A stretch of 39,292 bases of DNA from CAYQTL01 sp964420405 (GCA_964420405.1 CAYQTL010000040.1:1-39292); one strand, 5' to 3'; positions 30,578 to 38,662 are shown, counted from the first letter of the stretch. Numbers and translations: made by a program. The notes: generated by a model from the sequence alone, not told the origin.

Positions 30578-30930
30578 CCCAGCACGCCTCGCTGTCGCCG
30601 GAACGGTGGGCCCGCTTCCCGCGCGACCGCCAGCTCCTGATGATCGCCAACGAGATGAACCGGGCGGCCAACCCGACGACGGCGGCCGACCGGCACAGCC
30701 GAGCCCTTGCCTATGAACGCGTGCTGCGCCTCACCGACCTAACCGTCGAGGTCGACCGGCACCGGCCCTTTCGGCGTGAGCTCCTGCGTTGGCGCGACCT
30801 CGTGGCCGCGCTGTACCTCGAGCCCGATGCTGACCTGGACGCCCATCGAACGGCCCTCCGCTGCCTGCTGCAGCTGTCGCCGGCGAGCGCGGCTCAGGTC
30901 CCTTACATCCTCGACCGCCCCCGTTCGTGA
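30574..30930 (+). CDS. Hypothetical protein paired with DUF5674
   Basis: 118-aa soluble, mostly helical protein, not recognised. The ATG overlaps the DUF5674 stop (ATGA), so the two are translated together. It begins 'LSPERWARFPRDRQLLMIANEMNRAAN' and continues with 'RALAYERVLRLTDLTVEV...RRELLRWRDLVAALYL'. No signal peptide, cysteines limited to one ('LRCLLQL'). Two-gene coupling with a small conserved partner is reminiscent of toxin-antitoxin-like or accessory pairs, but nothing in the sequence identifies a toxin. Confidence 0.75.
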   Translation: MTQHASLSPERWARFPRDRQLLMIANEMNRAANPTTAADRHSRALAYERVLRLTDLTVEVDRHRPFRRELLRWRDLVAALYLEPDADLDAHRTALRCLLQLSPASAAQVPYILDRPRS

Positions 30931-31123
30931 GGCCCGGGCCCACCCGCCAGTCGGCGCGATTCTCGACGGCCCAGACACGCACCGCGAAAAGCGCCGGCAG
31001 CTCAGCCGGTTTCCACGGTTGGCGACCGGCATGCTCCTGCAGTCGCAGAACGCGGGTTTCCGGCGACCGATAGACGCCCTCGACCTCGCCGTTTACAAAG
31101 AACAGGCAGGGTCGTCGCGGCAC
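30931..31123 (-). CDS. Possible small protein (uncertain coding)
   Basis: A minus-strand reading frame starts at GTG 31123 behind a good ribosome site (GGGAGG, 6 nt) and gives a non-repetitive N-terminus ('PRRPCLFFVNGEVEGVYRSPETRVLRLQEHAG...PWKPAELPALFAVRVWAVENRADWRVGP'). The frame stays open past 30931 to 30731, overlapping the convergent gene antisense, where it becomes low-complexity Arg/Gly/Ala. I therefore trust only the first 60-65 residues. It could be a real short gene with a frameshifted end, a remnant, or chance. Confidence 0.35.
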
Positions 31124-31221
31124 GGGATACCTCCCATGCGCGGACGGGTCATCGGCAGTCTACCCCAGGCGACGTCCCCACAATGCCACGATGCAAAGGG
31201 TGGCACCCGTCCGTCGGAGGA

Positions 31222-31247
31222 GTACCGTGGAATTCCTGTATGATCGA
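31222..31247 (+). promoter_or_regulatory. Putative promoter/operator upstream of DUF481 protein
   Basis: This 26-nt element runs GTACCGTGGAATTCC then TGTATGATCGA. It matches the element at 34776-34801 at 20 of 26 positions, including GTACCGT and CTGTATG. TATGAT (31239-31244) could be the -10. Confidence 0.5.
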
Positions 31248-31387
31248 CCTCGTTTCCACGCCTCGTGACGGATCGAACACGGACGACGCACGAAGAACGA
31301 ACCGAGGCCGTCGGCTCAGCCGAACGTCCGGCCCCCTAGACCCGACGGTCTTTGCACTCATCGGGTTCGAATCGACTCTGGAAAAAA

Positions 31388-32488
31388 ATGATGAAGTTCG
31401 CCTTGGGTGTGCTCGGAGTGTGTTTCGCGGTGACCCTACCGGCGACTGCCGCGGTCGCCCAGGATCGGCCTCAGTCGTGGCGGCCAGCAGCGCCGGAGGA
31501 TCTGCCCGCCGACTTCGACTGGATTCGCCTGCCCTCGGATGAGTGGCTCAAAGGCAAGATCGTCTCCATGTACGACGGCCATCTCGAGTTCGACTCGGAC
31601 GAGCTCGGCGACCTGACCTTCAATTTCGATGACATCAAGGAGATCCGAACATCGAAGGTAGTTCAGGTGGGGTTCCTCGACCGGGGTCCGGCGATCGGTC
31701 ATCTGATCCTCGATGGCGGCATCGCGCGGGTGATCAGCGCCGCCGGTGAGGTCGAGTTTCCTCGTGGCGAGGTCCACACCCTGATTGCTGGAGCCCCGAA
31801 GGAGATCAACTACTGGTCGGCAGAGGCCACCATCGGCGGCAACATCCGCAGCGGCAACACCGATCAGGTGGACTACACGGCGCGCGTCGGGGCGATGCGA
31901 CGGTCGCTGAAGAACCGGGTCACGTTGGACTACCTCGGGAACATCACGACCATCGACGACGTCGATGCGGCGAGCAGCCACCGAGCCACCGTGGGCTGGG
32001 ACTACTTCCTCAGCGATCGGTTGTTCATCAACGTCGCCGCCGCCGACTGGTACCGCGACACGTTCCAGAACATCGAGGGTCGGTGGACCGTTGGCGGCGG
32101 CCTCGGGTACGAGGTCATCGACACGTCACGAACGACGTTGACCGTCAGAGGGGGTCCGGCCTGGCAGTCCACTCAGTTCGTCAGCGTCCCGGCGGATGAG
32201 GACGACACCACCGACAGCGTCGCTCTTCATCTCGGAACCCGCCTCGACCGGGACCTGACGAAGGACATCGAGTACTACATTGACTACAGCTCGTTCTTCA
32301 CCGACGAGGAGAACGGCACCTACAACCACCATCTCGACACCGGACTCGGCATCGAGCTCGTCGGCAACCTGGACTTCACGATCGCGTGGATTTGGGACCG
32401 GACCCAGGACCCGCGGCCGCTCGAGGACGGCACCCTTCCGGAGCAGGACGACGTCCGCCTGGTCTTCGGACTCGGGTGGGACTTCTGA
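31388..32488 (+). CDS. DUF481-family outer-membrane protein
   Basis: 366-aa exported protein. Signal peptide 'FALGVLGVCFAVTLPATAAVAQ'. Residues about 45-135 form a strand-rich periplasmic domain ('DWIRLPSDEWLKGKIVSMYDGHLEFDSDELGDLTFNFDDI') like the SH3-like N-terminal part of many DUF481 proteins. From about residue 140 the YdiY-like DUF481 barrel follows: 'AEATIGGNIRSGNTDQVDYTARVGAMRRS', 'SSHRATVGWDYFLSDRLFINV', ending 'DDVRLVFGLGWDF' with the terminal Phe that marks outer-membrane barrels. Function unknown. Codon use looks slightly less GC-biased than its neighbours. Adjacent ATGs at 31388 and 31391; no strong ribosome site (GGA then an A-run). Convergent with the response regulator. Confidence 0.85.
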   Translation: MMKFALGVLGVCFAVTLPATAAVAQDRPQSWRPAAPEDLPADFDWIRLPSDEWLKGKIVSMYDGHLEFDSDELGDLTFNFDDIKEIRTSKVVQVGFLDRGPAIGHLILDGGIARVISAAGEVEFPRGEVHTLIAGAPKEINYWSAEATIGGNIRSGNTDQVDYTARVGAMRRSLKNRVTLDYLGNITTIDDVDAASSHRATVGWDYFLSDRLFINVAAADWYRDTFQNIEGRWTVGGGLGYEVIDTSRTTLTVRGGPAWQSTQFVSVPADEDDTTDSVALHLGTRLDRDLTKDIEYYIDYSSFFTDEENGTYNHHLDTGLGIELVGNLDFTIAWIWDRTQDPRPLEDGTLPEQDDVRLVFGLGWDF

Positions 32489-32551
32489 CCCTCTGTCGGC
32501 AATTGCCCGTGCGGGCTTCGTGCAGTCCCGGGCAGGAAACCGACGGGTCGT

Positions 32552-33178
32552 TCAGCTCTCCTCGACGCGGTCGCGCGCGGCGTCGATGATTCTGACGGCC
32601 TCCGCCGACGTGCGCGCGCCGAGGCGCCGGAGCAGGCGCGCCCGGTGCATCTCGACGGTCCGGGGGCTGAGTCCGAGACGGTCCGCGATCTCGGCCGTCC
32701 GGAGGCCCTCCATGAGGAGGTCCGCCACATCCTTCTCCCTCGGGCTGAGGGAGTCGAGCAGCTCGCGGGCGTCGCACCGGGCGGCCGTCTCCTCCTGGCG
32801 GCGGCGGTCCTCGTCGAGCGCCCTGTCGATGGCCGCGAAGAGGTCCGTGTCGCGCACCGGCTTCTCCAGGAAGTCGAGGGCGCCCCCGCGGATCGCGTGC
32901 ACGGCGATCGGGATGTCGCCGTGCCCGCTGAGGAAGACGACCGGCAGGCGGCAGCCGCGCCGGGCCAGCTCGCGCTGGACCTCGAAACCGCCCATGCCCG
33001 GCATCCGGAGATCGAGCAGGATGCAGCCCGTCGGCTCCTCGTCGAGACGGTCCAGAAGCTCCTCGCCGCTGCGGCACGCAACGACGGTGTAGTCGGCGGA
33101 ACGCACCAGCAGCGTCAGGGCCTCGAGCACGTCGTGCTCGTCGTCGACGATCCAGACCCGTGCGTGATCGGTGGTCAT
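32552..33178 (-). CDS. FixJ-type response regulator (receiver + LuxR HTH)
   Basis: 208-aa two-component regulator. The receiver domain has Asp12/Asp13 ('VDDEHD'), phosphoacceptor Asp56 ('ILLDLRMPG'), conserved 'FLSGHGDIPIAVHAIRGGALDFLEKP' with the switch Thr/Ser and Lys. This FixJ/NtrC-like wording (GHGDIP...GA.DFLEKP) is distinctive. The C-terminal LuxR-type helix-turn-helix is 'LSPREKDVADLLMEGLRTAEIADRLGLSPRTVEMHRARLLRRLG'. Its ATG overlaps the histidine kinase stop by 4 nt, so the pair is co-translated. Likely targets include the divergent lipoprotein promoter, which shares a motif with other promoters here (inference). Confidence 0.93.
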   Translation of the reverse strand: MTTDHARVWIVDDEHDVLEALTLLVRSADYTVVACRSGEELLDRLDEEPTGCILLDLRMPGMGGFEVQRELARRGCRLPVVFLSGHGDIPIAVHAIRGGALDFLEKPVRDTDLFAAIDRALDEDRRRQEETAARCDARELLDSLSPREKDVADLLMEGLRTAEIADRLGLSPRTVEMHRARLLRRLGARTSAEAVRIIDAARDRVEES

Positions 33179-34713
33179 GGGCGGCCTCCGTCGTCACGCG
33201 GCAGGGTGAGCACGAACGTCGTGCCGGCGGGCCCGGTCCGCTCCAGGATCAGACGCCCGCCGTGGATCTCGGCGATCGAGTGACAGATCATGAGACCGAG
33301 GCCCCGTCCTGCCTCGGCGGTCGACGCGACGGGCTCGAACAGCCTCTCCAGGACCTCCGGCGGCATCCCGGGGCCGGTGTCCGACACGCGGATCTCGCAC
33401 ATCGCGTCCGCGTATCCCGCGGTCAGGGTCACGACCCGAGGTCTTCGGTCGGTGGAAGCCAGAGCCTCGATCGCGTTGCGAACGAGATGGATCACCACCT
33501 GCTCGATCTGCAGGCCGTCACCGTACGCCACCACCCGCCGGACTCCCGCCGGAACCGTGATCTCGACGCCGACCGCGACGGCCTCACGCTGGACGCCATC
33601 CCGCACCCGACGCAGCAGCGAGCCCAGTTCGACCGGAGCCCGCAGCGGCTTCTCCCGCCGCAGGAGCTGGCGGAAGCGCTTCAGGATGTCCGACGCCTGG
33701 TAGGCGAAGGATGCGCTGCGCTCGAGCGCCTCCACGACATCCGCGTCAGTGGCGGCACCCTTCGAGATCAACCGGGCGGTACCCTCGAGGAAGCTGGTGA
33801 GGGCCATGAGCGGCTGGTTGAGGTCGTGGGCCAGGGTCGAGGCGAGGGCGCCGAGTGACGCCATCCGCGCCCCCCGGGCCATCGCGGCTTCCCGCTCCTT
33901 CTCCGCATCGGCCTTCAGCTGCGCCTCGGTGACGTCCTCATAGGTTCCCATCATGCGCCGCGCGCGGCCGCTGGCGTCCCGCTCGACGACCCGCCCGCGG
34001 CTGTACACATAGCGCCACCGCTCCTCCGGGCCGCGACCCTCGCGCTGCCTCACGACGATCGAGAAGCCGTCGGCCCCGCCGGAGATCGCCCGCTCCACGT
34101 CCCCCCGCGTGACCTTCAGGTCGTCCGGGTGGTTCCGCTCGTACGTCCGCGACACCTCGGTCTCCTGCACCTGCAGGCCGTCGCCGTGCTCGTCGTCCAG
34201 AGAGAGGTACCGGACGCGGTCGGTCGCGAGGTCCCAGTCCCAGACGCCCACCGTCGCGGACTCCATGGCCATGAGGAGCCAGATCTGCTGCTCCCGCAGC
34301 TCCGACTCGGCCTTGAACCGGAGCAGCGCGTCGGCGACCGTTCGCGCGGCGATGCGCAGCTGCACGAGGTCGCGATCGGTCCAGGGCGCCGCGCCGTCCG
34401 AGCCGAACAGCGAGATGGCGCCGGCCCGGTCGTCCGAGGCCGGGAAGATCTCCTGCCGGAGATCCGGCTTCCCGGCCCGGGTCCCGGTGGGCTCCGCACC
34501 CGTCCAGCCGGCCACGGTCACGACCGCCCGCTCCGCCGAGAAGTACGCCGCGATCAGGTCGAGCGCCGTGCGGAGGCGTTCCTGGCGATCGGCGGCGGCG
34601 TCGAGCACCTGCTGCAGCTTCTCCAGAAGTCCCTCGAAGGACGATGGCTGCTCCGCCGCTGTCGACGGATCGAATCTCGCGTGGCGCTCGTCGGAGCTGG
34701 GTATGGACCTCAC
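33175..34713 (-). CDS. PAS-domain sensor histidine kinase, FixL-like
   Basis: 512-aa soluble histidine kinase (no TM segment). Residues about 25-140 look like a GAF-type sensor; about 145-265 a PAS fold with the PAC ending 'GRARRMMGTYEDVTEAQLKADAE'. The phosphoacceptor is His296 in 'LASTLAHDLNQPLMAL', typical of the FixL class. ATPase motifs: N box 'HLVRNAIEAL', G1 'DTGPGMPPE', G2 'GRGLGLMICHSIAEIHGG'. No obvious haem ligand can be assigned in the PAS domain. The gene begins with GTG (34713) next to the promoter region of the divergent lipoprotein gene and is the first gene of the HK-RR pair. Confidence 0.92.
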   Translation of the reverse strand: MRSIPSSDERHARFDPSTAAEQPSSFEGLLEKLQQVLDAAADRQERLRTALDLIAAYFSAERAVVTVAGWTGAEPTGTRAGKPDLRQEIFPASDDRAGAISLFGSDGAAPWTDRDLVQLRIAARTVADALLRFKAESELREQQIWLLMAMESATVGVWDWDLATDRVRYLSLDDEHGDGLQVQETEVSRTYERNHPDDLKVTRGDVERAISGGADGFSIVVRQREGRGPEERWRYVYSRGRVVERDASGRARRMMGTYEDVTEAQLKADAEKEREAAMARGARMASLGALASTLAHDLNQPLMALTSFLEGTARLISKGAATDADVVEALERSASFAYQASDILKRFRQLLRREKPLRAPVELGSLLRRVRDGVQREAVAVGVEITVPAGVRRVVAYGDGLQIEQVVIHLVRNAIEALASTDRRPRVVTLTAGYADAMCEIRVSDTGPGMPPEVLERLFEPVASTAEAGRGLGLMICHSIAEIHGGRLILERTGPAGTTFVLTLPRDDGGRP

Positions 34714-34750
34714 CGCCTTTCGTACGGACCCGTCACGGGCCCCGACCGGG

Positions 34751-34801
34751 CATCACTGTACGACAACCGACGAGCGTACCGTAAACTCACTGTATGCTCG
34801 A
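34751..34801 (+). promoter_or_regulatory. Divergent control region with repeated CACTGTA boxes
   Basis: CATCACTGTACGAC (34751-34764) and AACTCACTGTATGCTC (34784-34799) carry the same CACTGTA core. The downstream copy is part of the 26-nt element 34776-34801 shared with 31222-31247. The region lies between the kinase gene and the lipoprotein gene. Confidence 0.45.
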
Positions 34802-34909
34802 ACGGAATCCTCCCTGCGAGCTCGTCTCCGAGGCAGCGGAGAGGTCCCCTCCGGGGGAGCTCCCGCCGCGGCCCGGAATCGGAAACCACCATGCGAAGGG
34901 GAAGACGAC

Positions 34910-36088
34910 ATGCCGCTACCGCGAAGCCCGCTCGGAATCACCTGCCTGCTCGCGCTCCTCGTGGCGTCCGTCGGATGCTCGCTGATCACGATCCGGAGCG
35001 AAATCGAGCCCATGCCGAGGGGCGATCTCGAGGCCCGCCTGCTGACCCGCGAGCTGATCACCGTCTTCGGCGACCGCGTCCAGCTGGCGGCGGCGCGGAT
35101 CTCCGGGGCGTCCGCCGACCAGGAGGTCAGGTCCGCGGCGTTGCGCTGGCAGCTCGGCGCCATCGAGGCATGTCGCGCCGCAGGGCTGCGACAGGATCCG
35201 CGGGAGGCTCTCGTCGACGTCTGGGGCCTGAGCCTGCAGCAGCGCGAGTTCTTCACGACCGGCGGCGGCTCCGGCCTGTTCGGCGCCGACCATGCGCTCG
35301 CCGTCGATGCCGCCGAGAAGCTCGTCGCCGACGTCGAGCGGATCGCCGGCGCCACCATAGGCCCCGAGGTCCGCGCGACGATGGCGGAGGTGGCGTCGGA
35401 GTACGCCCGGCGGTTCCAGATCTCGGACCTGAGCTTCCGGCGGGAGCCGATCCTCCCGCTGTGGCTCGAGGCCGCGGGGGCCGCGGGCCGCGTGGCGACC
35501 GTCGGCACCAGCCCGGAGGTGCTCCAGGACGTCGCCGACCGGCTGCGCATGATCGGGGAGGGCGTTCCGCGGACGCTCGCGTGGCGCACCGAGCTGGCCC
35601 TGACGGAGCGACAGGAGGACCTCGAGGAGCTTCACGATCTGCTCACGCAGCTGGATCGTGGGCTGGCGAGCCTGTCGAAGCTGGCCGAGACCAGCCCAGA
35701 GCTGGCGGCCACCGCGGCACGGGAGCTGCAGCGCGAGCTCGGGCCGTCCCTCGAGCGACTCGACGCCCGCTGGAAGGAGTCCCTCTCGACCCTGACCCTG
35801 CAGCGGGAGGCGGTGACCCGGGACCTGGAGCGGATGCAGGCCGACCTGACGGCCGCGATCCGCAGCGAGCGCGAGGCGCTGACGGCGGCCCTCGACCACC
35901 AGCGTGCCGCCGTCATGGCCGAGGCCGACGGCATCGCCACCAACGTCACCGACCGCGCGCTGGGTCATCTCCGGTCCGCTCTCCGGGAGGTGCTCGTGCT
36001 CGTCATCGTGCTCGTCGCCCTTGTGCTCGGACTGCCGTTCGCCGCCGGCTACCTGGTGGGACGCGCCCGACCCGGACCCGCCGCGTGA
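34910..36088 (+). CDS. Lipoprotein-like coiled-coil protein with C-terminal TM helix
   Basis: 392-aa envelope protein of unknown function. The N-terminus 'LLALLVASVGCS' is a lipobox with the candidate acylated Cys at residue 23. A long helical body follows; residues about 220-360 are heptad-rich ('RQEDLEELHDLLTQLDRGLASLSKLAE', 'LQREAVTRDLERMQADLTAAIRSEREALTAAL') and should form coiled coil. A strong TM helix lies near the end ('REVLVLVIVLVALVLGLPFAAGYLVG'). Having both a lipid anchor and a C-terminal TM would let it bridge or brace the periplasm. ATG 34910 follows AAGGGGAAG. It is divergent from the sensor kinase gene and so a good candidate target of that two-component system. Confidence 0.75.
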   Translation: MPLPRSPLGITCLLALLVASVGCSLITIRSEIEPMPRGDLEARLLTRELITVFGDRVQLAAARISGASADQEVRSAALRWQLGAIEACRAAGLRQDPREALVDVWGLSLQQREFFTTGGGSGLFGADHALAVDAAEKLVADVERIAGATIGPEVRATMAEVASEYARRFQISDLSFRREPILPLWLEAAGAAGRVATVGTSPEVLQDVADRLRMIGEGVPRTLAWRTELALTERQEDLEELHDLLTQLDRGLASLSKLAETSPELAATAARELQRELGPSLERLDARWKESLSTLTLQREAVTRDLERMQADLTAAIRSEREALTAALDHQRAAVMAEADGIATNVTDRALGHLRSALREVLVLVIVLVALVLGLPFAAGYLVGRARPGPAA

Positions 36089-36093
36089 CGGCC

Positions 36094-36606
36094 CTACTCC
36101 GCCGCGAACACCGCCCGCAGCATCCTCAGCAGGGCCTGCTGGTTGAACGGGGCGAGCGGGCCGCCGAGGTCCTCGACCGACCGGTAGCCCCAGCGGGCGC
36201 CCGTACCGTCGCGGCTCGGGATCAGGTACAGGACCTTCTCGACCAGGAACGGGATCGGACGGGTCGCCTCGATCTCGACCTGGCCGAGGGCCGACAGCAG
36301 CGCCTTGGCGGTCGGGTCGAACAGCAGCATGTCGTCGCCGCGGGTGATGCGCACCCTCTGGTCGCGGATCCCGGTGGACCTGCCGGGGAAGGCCGGCGAG
36401 GTGAACGTCTCGACCTCGTCCTCCAGCGTCACCCGCAGCTCGGGGATCTGCCGCACGATCGCCGTGATCTGGTCCACCAGCGAGCGCACCGCACTCTCGA
36501 ACCGCCTCGCCATGAGCTCGAACCGCTCGTCCTCCGAAGCAGTCTCATCCGTCCCGCGTCCCTGCAGCAACGAGCGCAACCCGTCGACCGAGAGCTCCTC
36601 CGCCAT
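36094..36606 (-). CDS. Hypothetical protein
   Basis: 170-aa soluble protein, not recognised. ATG 36606 has an excellent ribosome site (GAGGAGGAGGAG). N-terminal half is helical and charged ('DERFELMARRFESAVRSLVDQITAIVRQIPELRVTLEDEVETF'); the second half is strand-rich ('RITRGDDMLLFDPTAKALLSALGQVEIEATRPIPFLVEKVLYLIPS') and ends 'NQQALLRMLRAVFAAE'. Its stop lies only 5 nt from the end of the convergent lipoprotein gene. No TM segments or cysteines. Between this gene's start and the next gene (36607-36822) I see only GC-rich DNA with no convincing feature. Confidence 0.75.
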   Translation of the reverse strand: MAEELSVDGLRSLLQGRGTDETASEDERFELMARRFESAVRSLVDQITAIVRQIPELRVTLEDEVETFTSPAFPGRSTGIRDQRVRITRGDDMLLFDPTAKALLSALGQVEIEATRPIPFLVEKVLYLIPSRDGTGARWGYRSVEDLGGPLAPFNQQALLRMLRAVFAAE

Positions 36607-36822
36607 CTCCTCCTCCTCTCGTCTCCCCGTTTCCGAAGCGCGATCCTGCGCCCGACCTCTCGACACGGGTCCGTCTCCGTGCCGGAGGCGGTGCCCACGC
36701 AGAGGAGCGGAAGCCCGTCGCGCCACCGTTCGGGTGGCGGTCCCTGCCGGCCGCACGCCGGCGCCACCACACCTCCGCGTCCGAGTCTCACCTGTTCTGT
36801 CGCCCGGGGCCATCGCCACGTC

Positions 36823-37623
36823 TCACGCTCCCCGCCCGAGCAGACCGTTCTCCCCCAGGAACCGCCGGATCCGCGACCACGGCCGCGGGCAGTCGTTGTG
36901 CCCACAGTCGAGCAGCTCCAGCTCCGAGGCCGGCGCCACGTCGTGGAGCCGGCGGGCGTGGCGGACCGGGATCACGCCGTCGCGGACGCCGTGCAGGAGA
37001 AGCACCGGCCCCTCGAAGCCGCGGATGACCGACAGGTTGTCGAACGGGTCCCGGACCAGCGGTCCCGGCAGCCCGAACCCCCGCGCCATGGTGCGCACGC
37101 TGGCGAAGGACGACTCGAGAACCATCGCGGCCACCGGCCGGCGGGCGGCGAGGGCGCAGGCGGCGCCGCCGCCGAGCGATCGTCCGTAGGCCACGATCCG
37201 CTCGGGGTCGACCTCCGGCCGGGCGGCGAGGTGGTCCCAGGCGGCGAGCATCGTACGGGTGATCGACGCCTGGGACGGGCGCCCCGCCGAACGGCCGTAG
37301 CCCGGGTACTCGACCAGCATCACCCCGAGACCCCAGTCCCTGGGGACGGTCATGTCGAGCAGCCAGTCGTCGATCAGCTCGCCGTTGCCGTGGGTGAAGA
37401 CCAACGCCGCCGCCGGCCGTCGATCGCGGGGCGGCGGCAGGAACCACGCCTCGACCCCGTCCAGGTCGACGACCTCGGTGCCCGGGACCAGATCCCCCGG
37501 CGACACCGGCCCCGCGGCCCGCGCGGGAAAGAGCACGCTGCGCTGGAGGATGAACGCCAGCATGACGAGCCCGGCCGCGATCGAGGCGACCACCAGCAGC
37601 CCGGCGAGCAGCATCCGCGTCAT
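36823..37623 (-). CDS. Membrane-anchored alpha/beta hydrolase (BEM46/ABHD13-like)
   Basis: 266-aa predicted serine hydrolase. A single N-terminal TM helix ('LLAGLLVVASIAAGLVMLAFILQRSVLFP') anchors it with the catalytic domain outside or at the membrane face. The oxyanion region is 'FTHGNGELIDDW' (77-88), 'EYPGYGRSAGRPS' follows, the nucleophile is Ser149 in 'YGRSLGGG', then candidate Asp in 'LLHGVRDGVIPV' and His in 'LDCGHNDCPRPW'. The overall plan matches the BEM46/ABHD13 family, whose substrates are poorly known. The ATG overlaps the trmO stop by 4 nt. Confidence 0.87.
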   Translation of the reverse strand: MTRMLLAGLLVVASIAAGLVMLAFILQRSVLFPARAAGPVSPGDLVPGTEVVDLDGVEAWFLPPPRDRRPAAALVFTHGNGELIDDWLLDMTVPRDWGLGVMLVEYPGYGRSAGRPSQASITRTMLAAWDHLAARPEVDPERIVAYGRSLGGGAACALAARRPVAAMVLESSFASVRTMARGFGLPGPLVRDPFDNLSVIRGFEGPVLLLHGVRDGVIPVRHARRLHDVAPASELELLDCGHNDCPRPWSRIRRFLGENGLLGRGA

Positions 37624-38090
37624 CTCCCCGGGACCGGCCCCGGCCCCCCCTCGCCCTTGAGCGCCGGCTTGAGGTCGAGCAGCGGCGTGCCGTCGACGCA
37701 GTCCAGCCCGCGGACGACGACCGTGGCGCCGTCCACCGCCACCAGCGGGACCACCGCGGCGGCGATCGGGTTGGGGCGGTGGGGCGACCGCAGGGCGAAG
37801 GTGCCGCACTCCCGGTCGCGGTGGCGGGGATGCTGGCGGAGCAGGCCGCGGTCGGCACGGTCGAGCCAGTACAGCACGAGCACGCGGCTGCTGGCGGCGA
37901 GGCCGTCGAGGGCGGGCTCGAGCTCCGGGTTGAGCAGCAGGCGGCACTCGGGGCCCTCCGGGTCGACGTTGCGCGGGCACTCGTCGAGCGTCCGGTACGG
38001 CGTCGAGATCCGGCCGATGAAGCGGACGGTCGCATCGCCGGCGGTCCGCCCGCCGCGAGGATCGGCGCGTCGCCCGTCCGCCCCGCTCAT
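37620..38090 (-). CDS. trmO: TrmO/TsaA family tRNA (t6A37) N6-methyltransferase
   Basis: 156-aa protein of the TrmO (YaeB/TsaA) family, which uses S-adenosylmethionine to methylate t6A at position 37 of certain tRNAs. Family marks: 'IGRISTPYRTLDECPRN' at the start of the fold, 'VLVLYWLDRAD', the signature 'GTFALRSPHRPNPIAAAVVPLVAVDG', and 'LDCVDGTPLLDLKP' near the end. Length is typical of single-domain members. A TACCCT box lies 7 nt before ATG 38090, another leaderless candidate. The downstream hydrolase overlaps its stop. Confidence 0.9.
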   Translation of the reverse strand: MSGADGRRADPRGGRTAGDATVRFIGRISTPYRTLDECPRNVDPEGPECRLLLNPELEPALDGLAASSRVLVLYWLDRADRGLLRQHPRHRDRECGTFALRSPHRPNPIAAAVVPLVAVDGATVVVRGLDCVDGTPLLDLKPALKGEGGPGPVPGR

Positions 38091-38097
38091 GGCTGCG

Positions 38098-38103
38098 AGG
38101 GTA
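38098..38103 (-). promoter_or_regulatory. Putative -10 box of leaderless trmO
   Basis: Minus-strand TACCCT, then CGCAGCC (7 nt), then ATG 38090. No Shine-Dalgarno is present. Confidence 0.45.
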
Positions 38104-38148
38104 CCGCGGCCCGGCCGGATCGGCCACGGCCGGGGATCCTCCGGCGGG

Positions 38149-38571
38149 TCACCAGGTCGGCGCCGTGACGACGCCGGCCGGCACCACGACGACGTCGAGT
38201 CGCAGGCCGGTGCAGCCGGCGACCACGATCTCGGCGCCCGGCGGCACCTCGCGCCCGTCGACCGAGCGCGCCCGCCACAGCTCGCCGTGGACCGCCACCA
38301 CCCCCTCGGGTGCGAGCGGCCGCACGACGACGGCCGTCCGGCCGATCAGCCACTCGGCACCCGACGGGACGCCGCCGTACCGAAGGTGCTCCCGGTGGGC
38401 GGCGACGAGGCTCGCGGCGGGCAGCGCGGTCGCCAGCATCGCCGCGCCGCCGAGACATGCCAGCGCGAGCCACCACCGGTCACCGGTCGCCCGCCACGCC
38501 GTGGACGCCAGCACGGCGGCCGCGACCGCCGCCCCGCCGAGCACCGCGACCCGCGAACGCATCGAGAGCAT
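38149..38571 (-). CDS. NfeD-like membrane protein
   Basis: 140-aa protein with two N-terminal TM helices ('VAVLGGAAVAAAVLASTAW' and 'WWLALACLGGAAMLATALPAASLVAA') followed by an OB-fold-like soluble domain: 'GAEWLIGRTAVVVRPLAPEGVVAVHGELWRARS', 'VPPGAEIVVAGCTGLRLDVVV'. This is the short NfeD layout (TM pair plus C-terminal OB fold). NfeD proteins usually pair with a stomatin-like protein or SppA-type protease for membrane quality control; no partner lies in view. ATG 38571 is chosen for the GGAG upstream; GTG 38586 is possible. Confidence 0.82.
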   Translation of the reverse strand: MLSMRSRVAVLGGAAVAAAVLASTAWRATGDRWWLALACLGGAAMLATALPAASLVAAHREHLRYGGVPSGAEWLIGRTAVVVRPLAPEGVVAVHGELWRARSVDGREVPPGAEIVVAGCTGLRLDVVVVPAGVVTAPTW

Positions 38572-38662
38572 GGTGGTGGTCTCCACCGGGATCTACGCGG
38601 GTCCGCCCCGCCGGGTTCGCGACCTCGACCCGGCCCCGGTCCGTCAGGACCTCGGACTCGAC

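Larger units (their letters stand above)
30931..31387. other. Intergenic region before DUF481 gene
   Basis: No confident gene. It contains the doubtful minus-strand ORF (30931-31123), the promoter-like element at 31222-31247, and a roughly 140-nt leader up to ATG 31388 that is less GC-rich than the surroundings. GGTTCGAATC at 31365-31374 resembles a tRNA T-loop but no tRNA fold surrounds it. Confidence 0.4.

Noticed and set aside
31365..31374. tRNA-like T-loop sequence GGTTCGAATC
   Set aside because: Flanking bases do not form a 5-bp T-stem, and no acceptor stem, anticodon arm or D arm can be found around it.
34801..34909. A second riboswitch in the lipoprotein leader
   Set aside because: GC-rich hairpins are present but no conserved riboswitch core was recognised.
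36607..36822. Possible extra small gene between the hypothetical protein and the alpha/beta hydrolase
   Set aside because: Open frames there are Arg/Pro-rich with no ribosome site and no recognisable sequence pattern.
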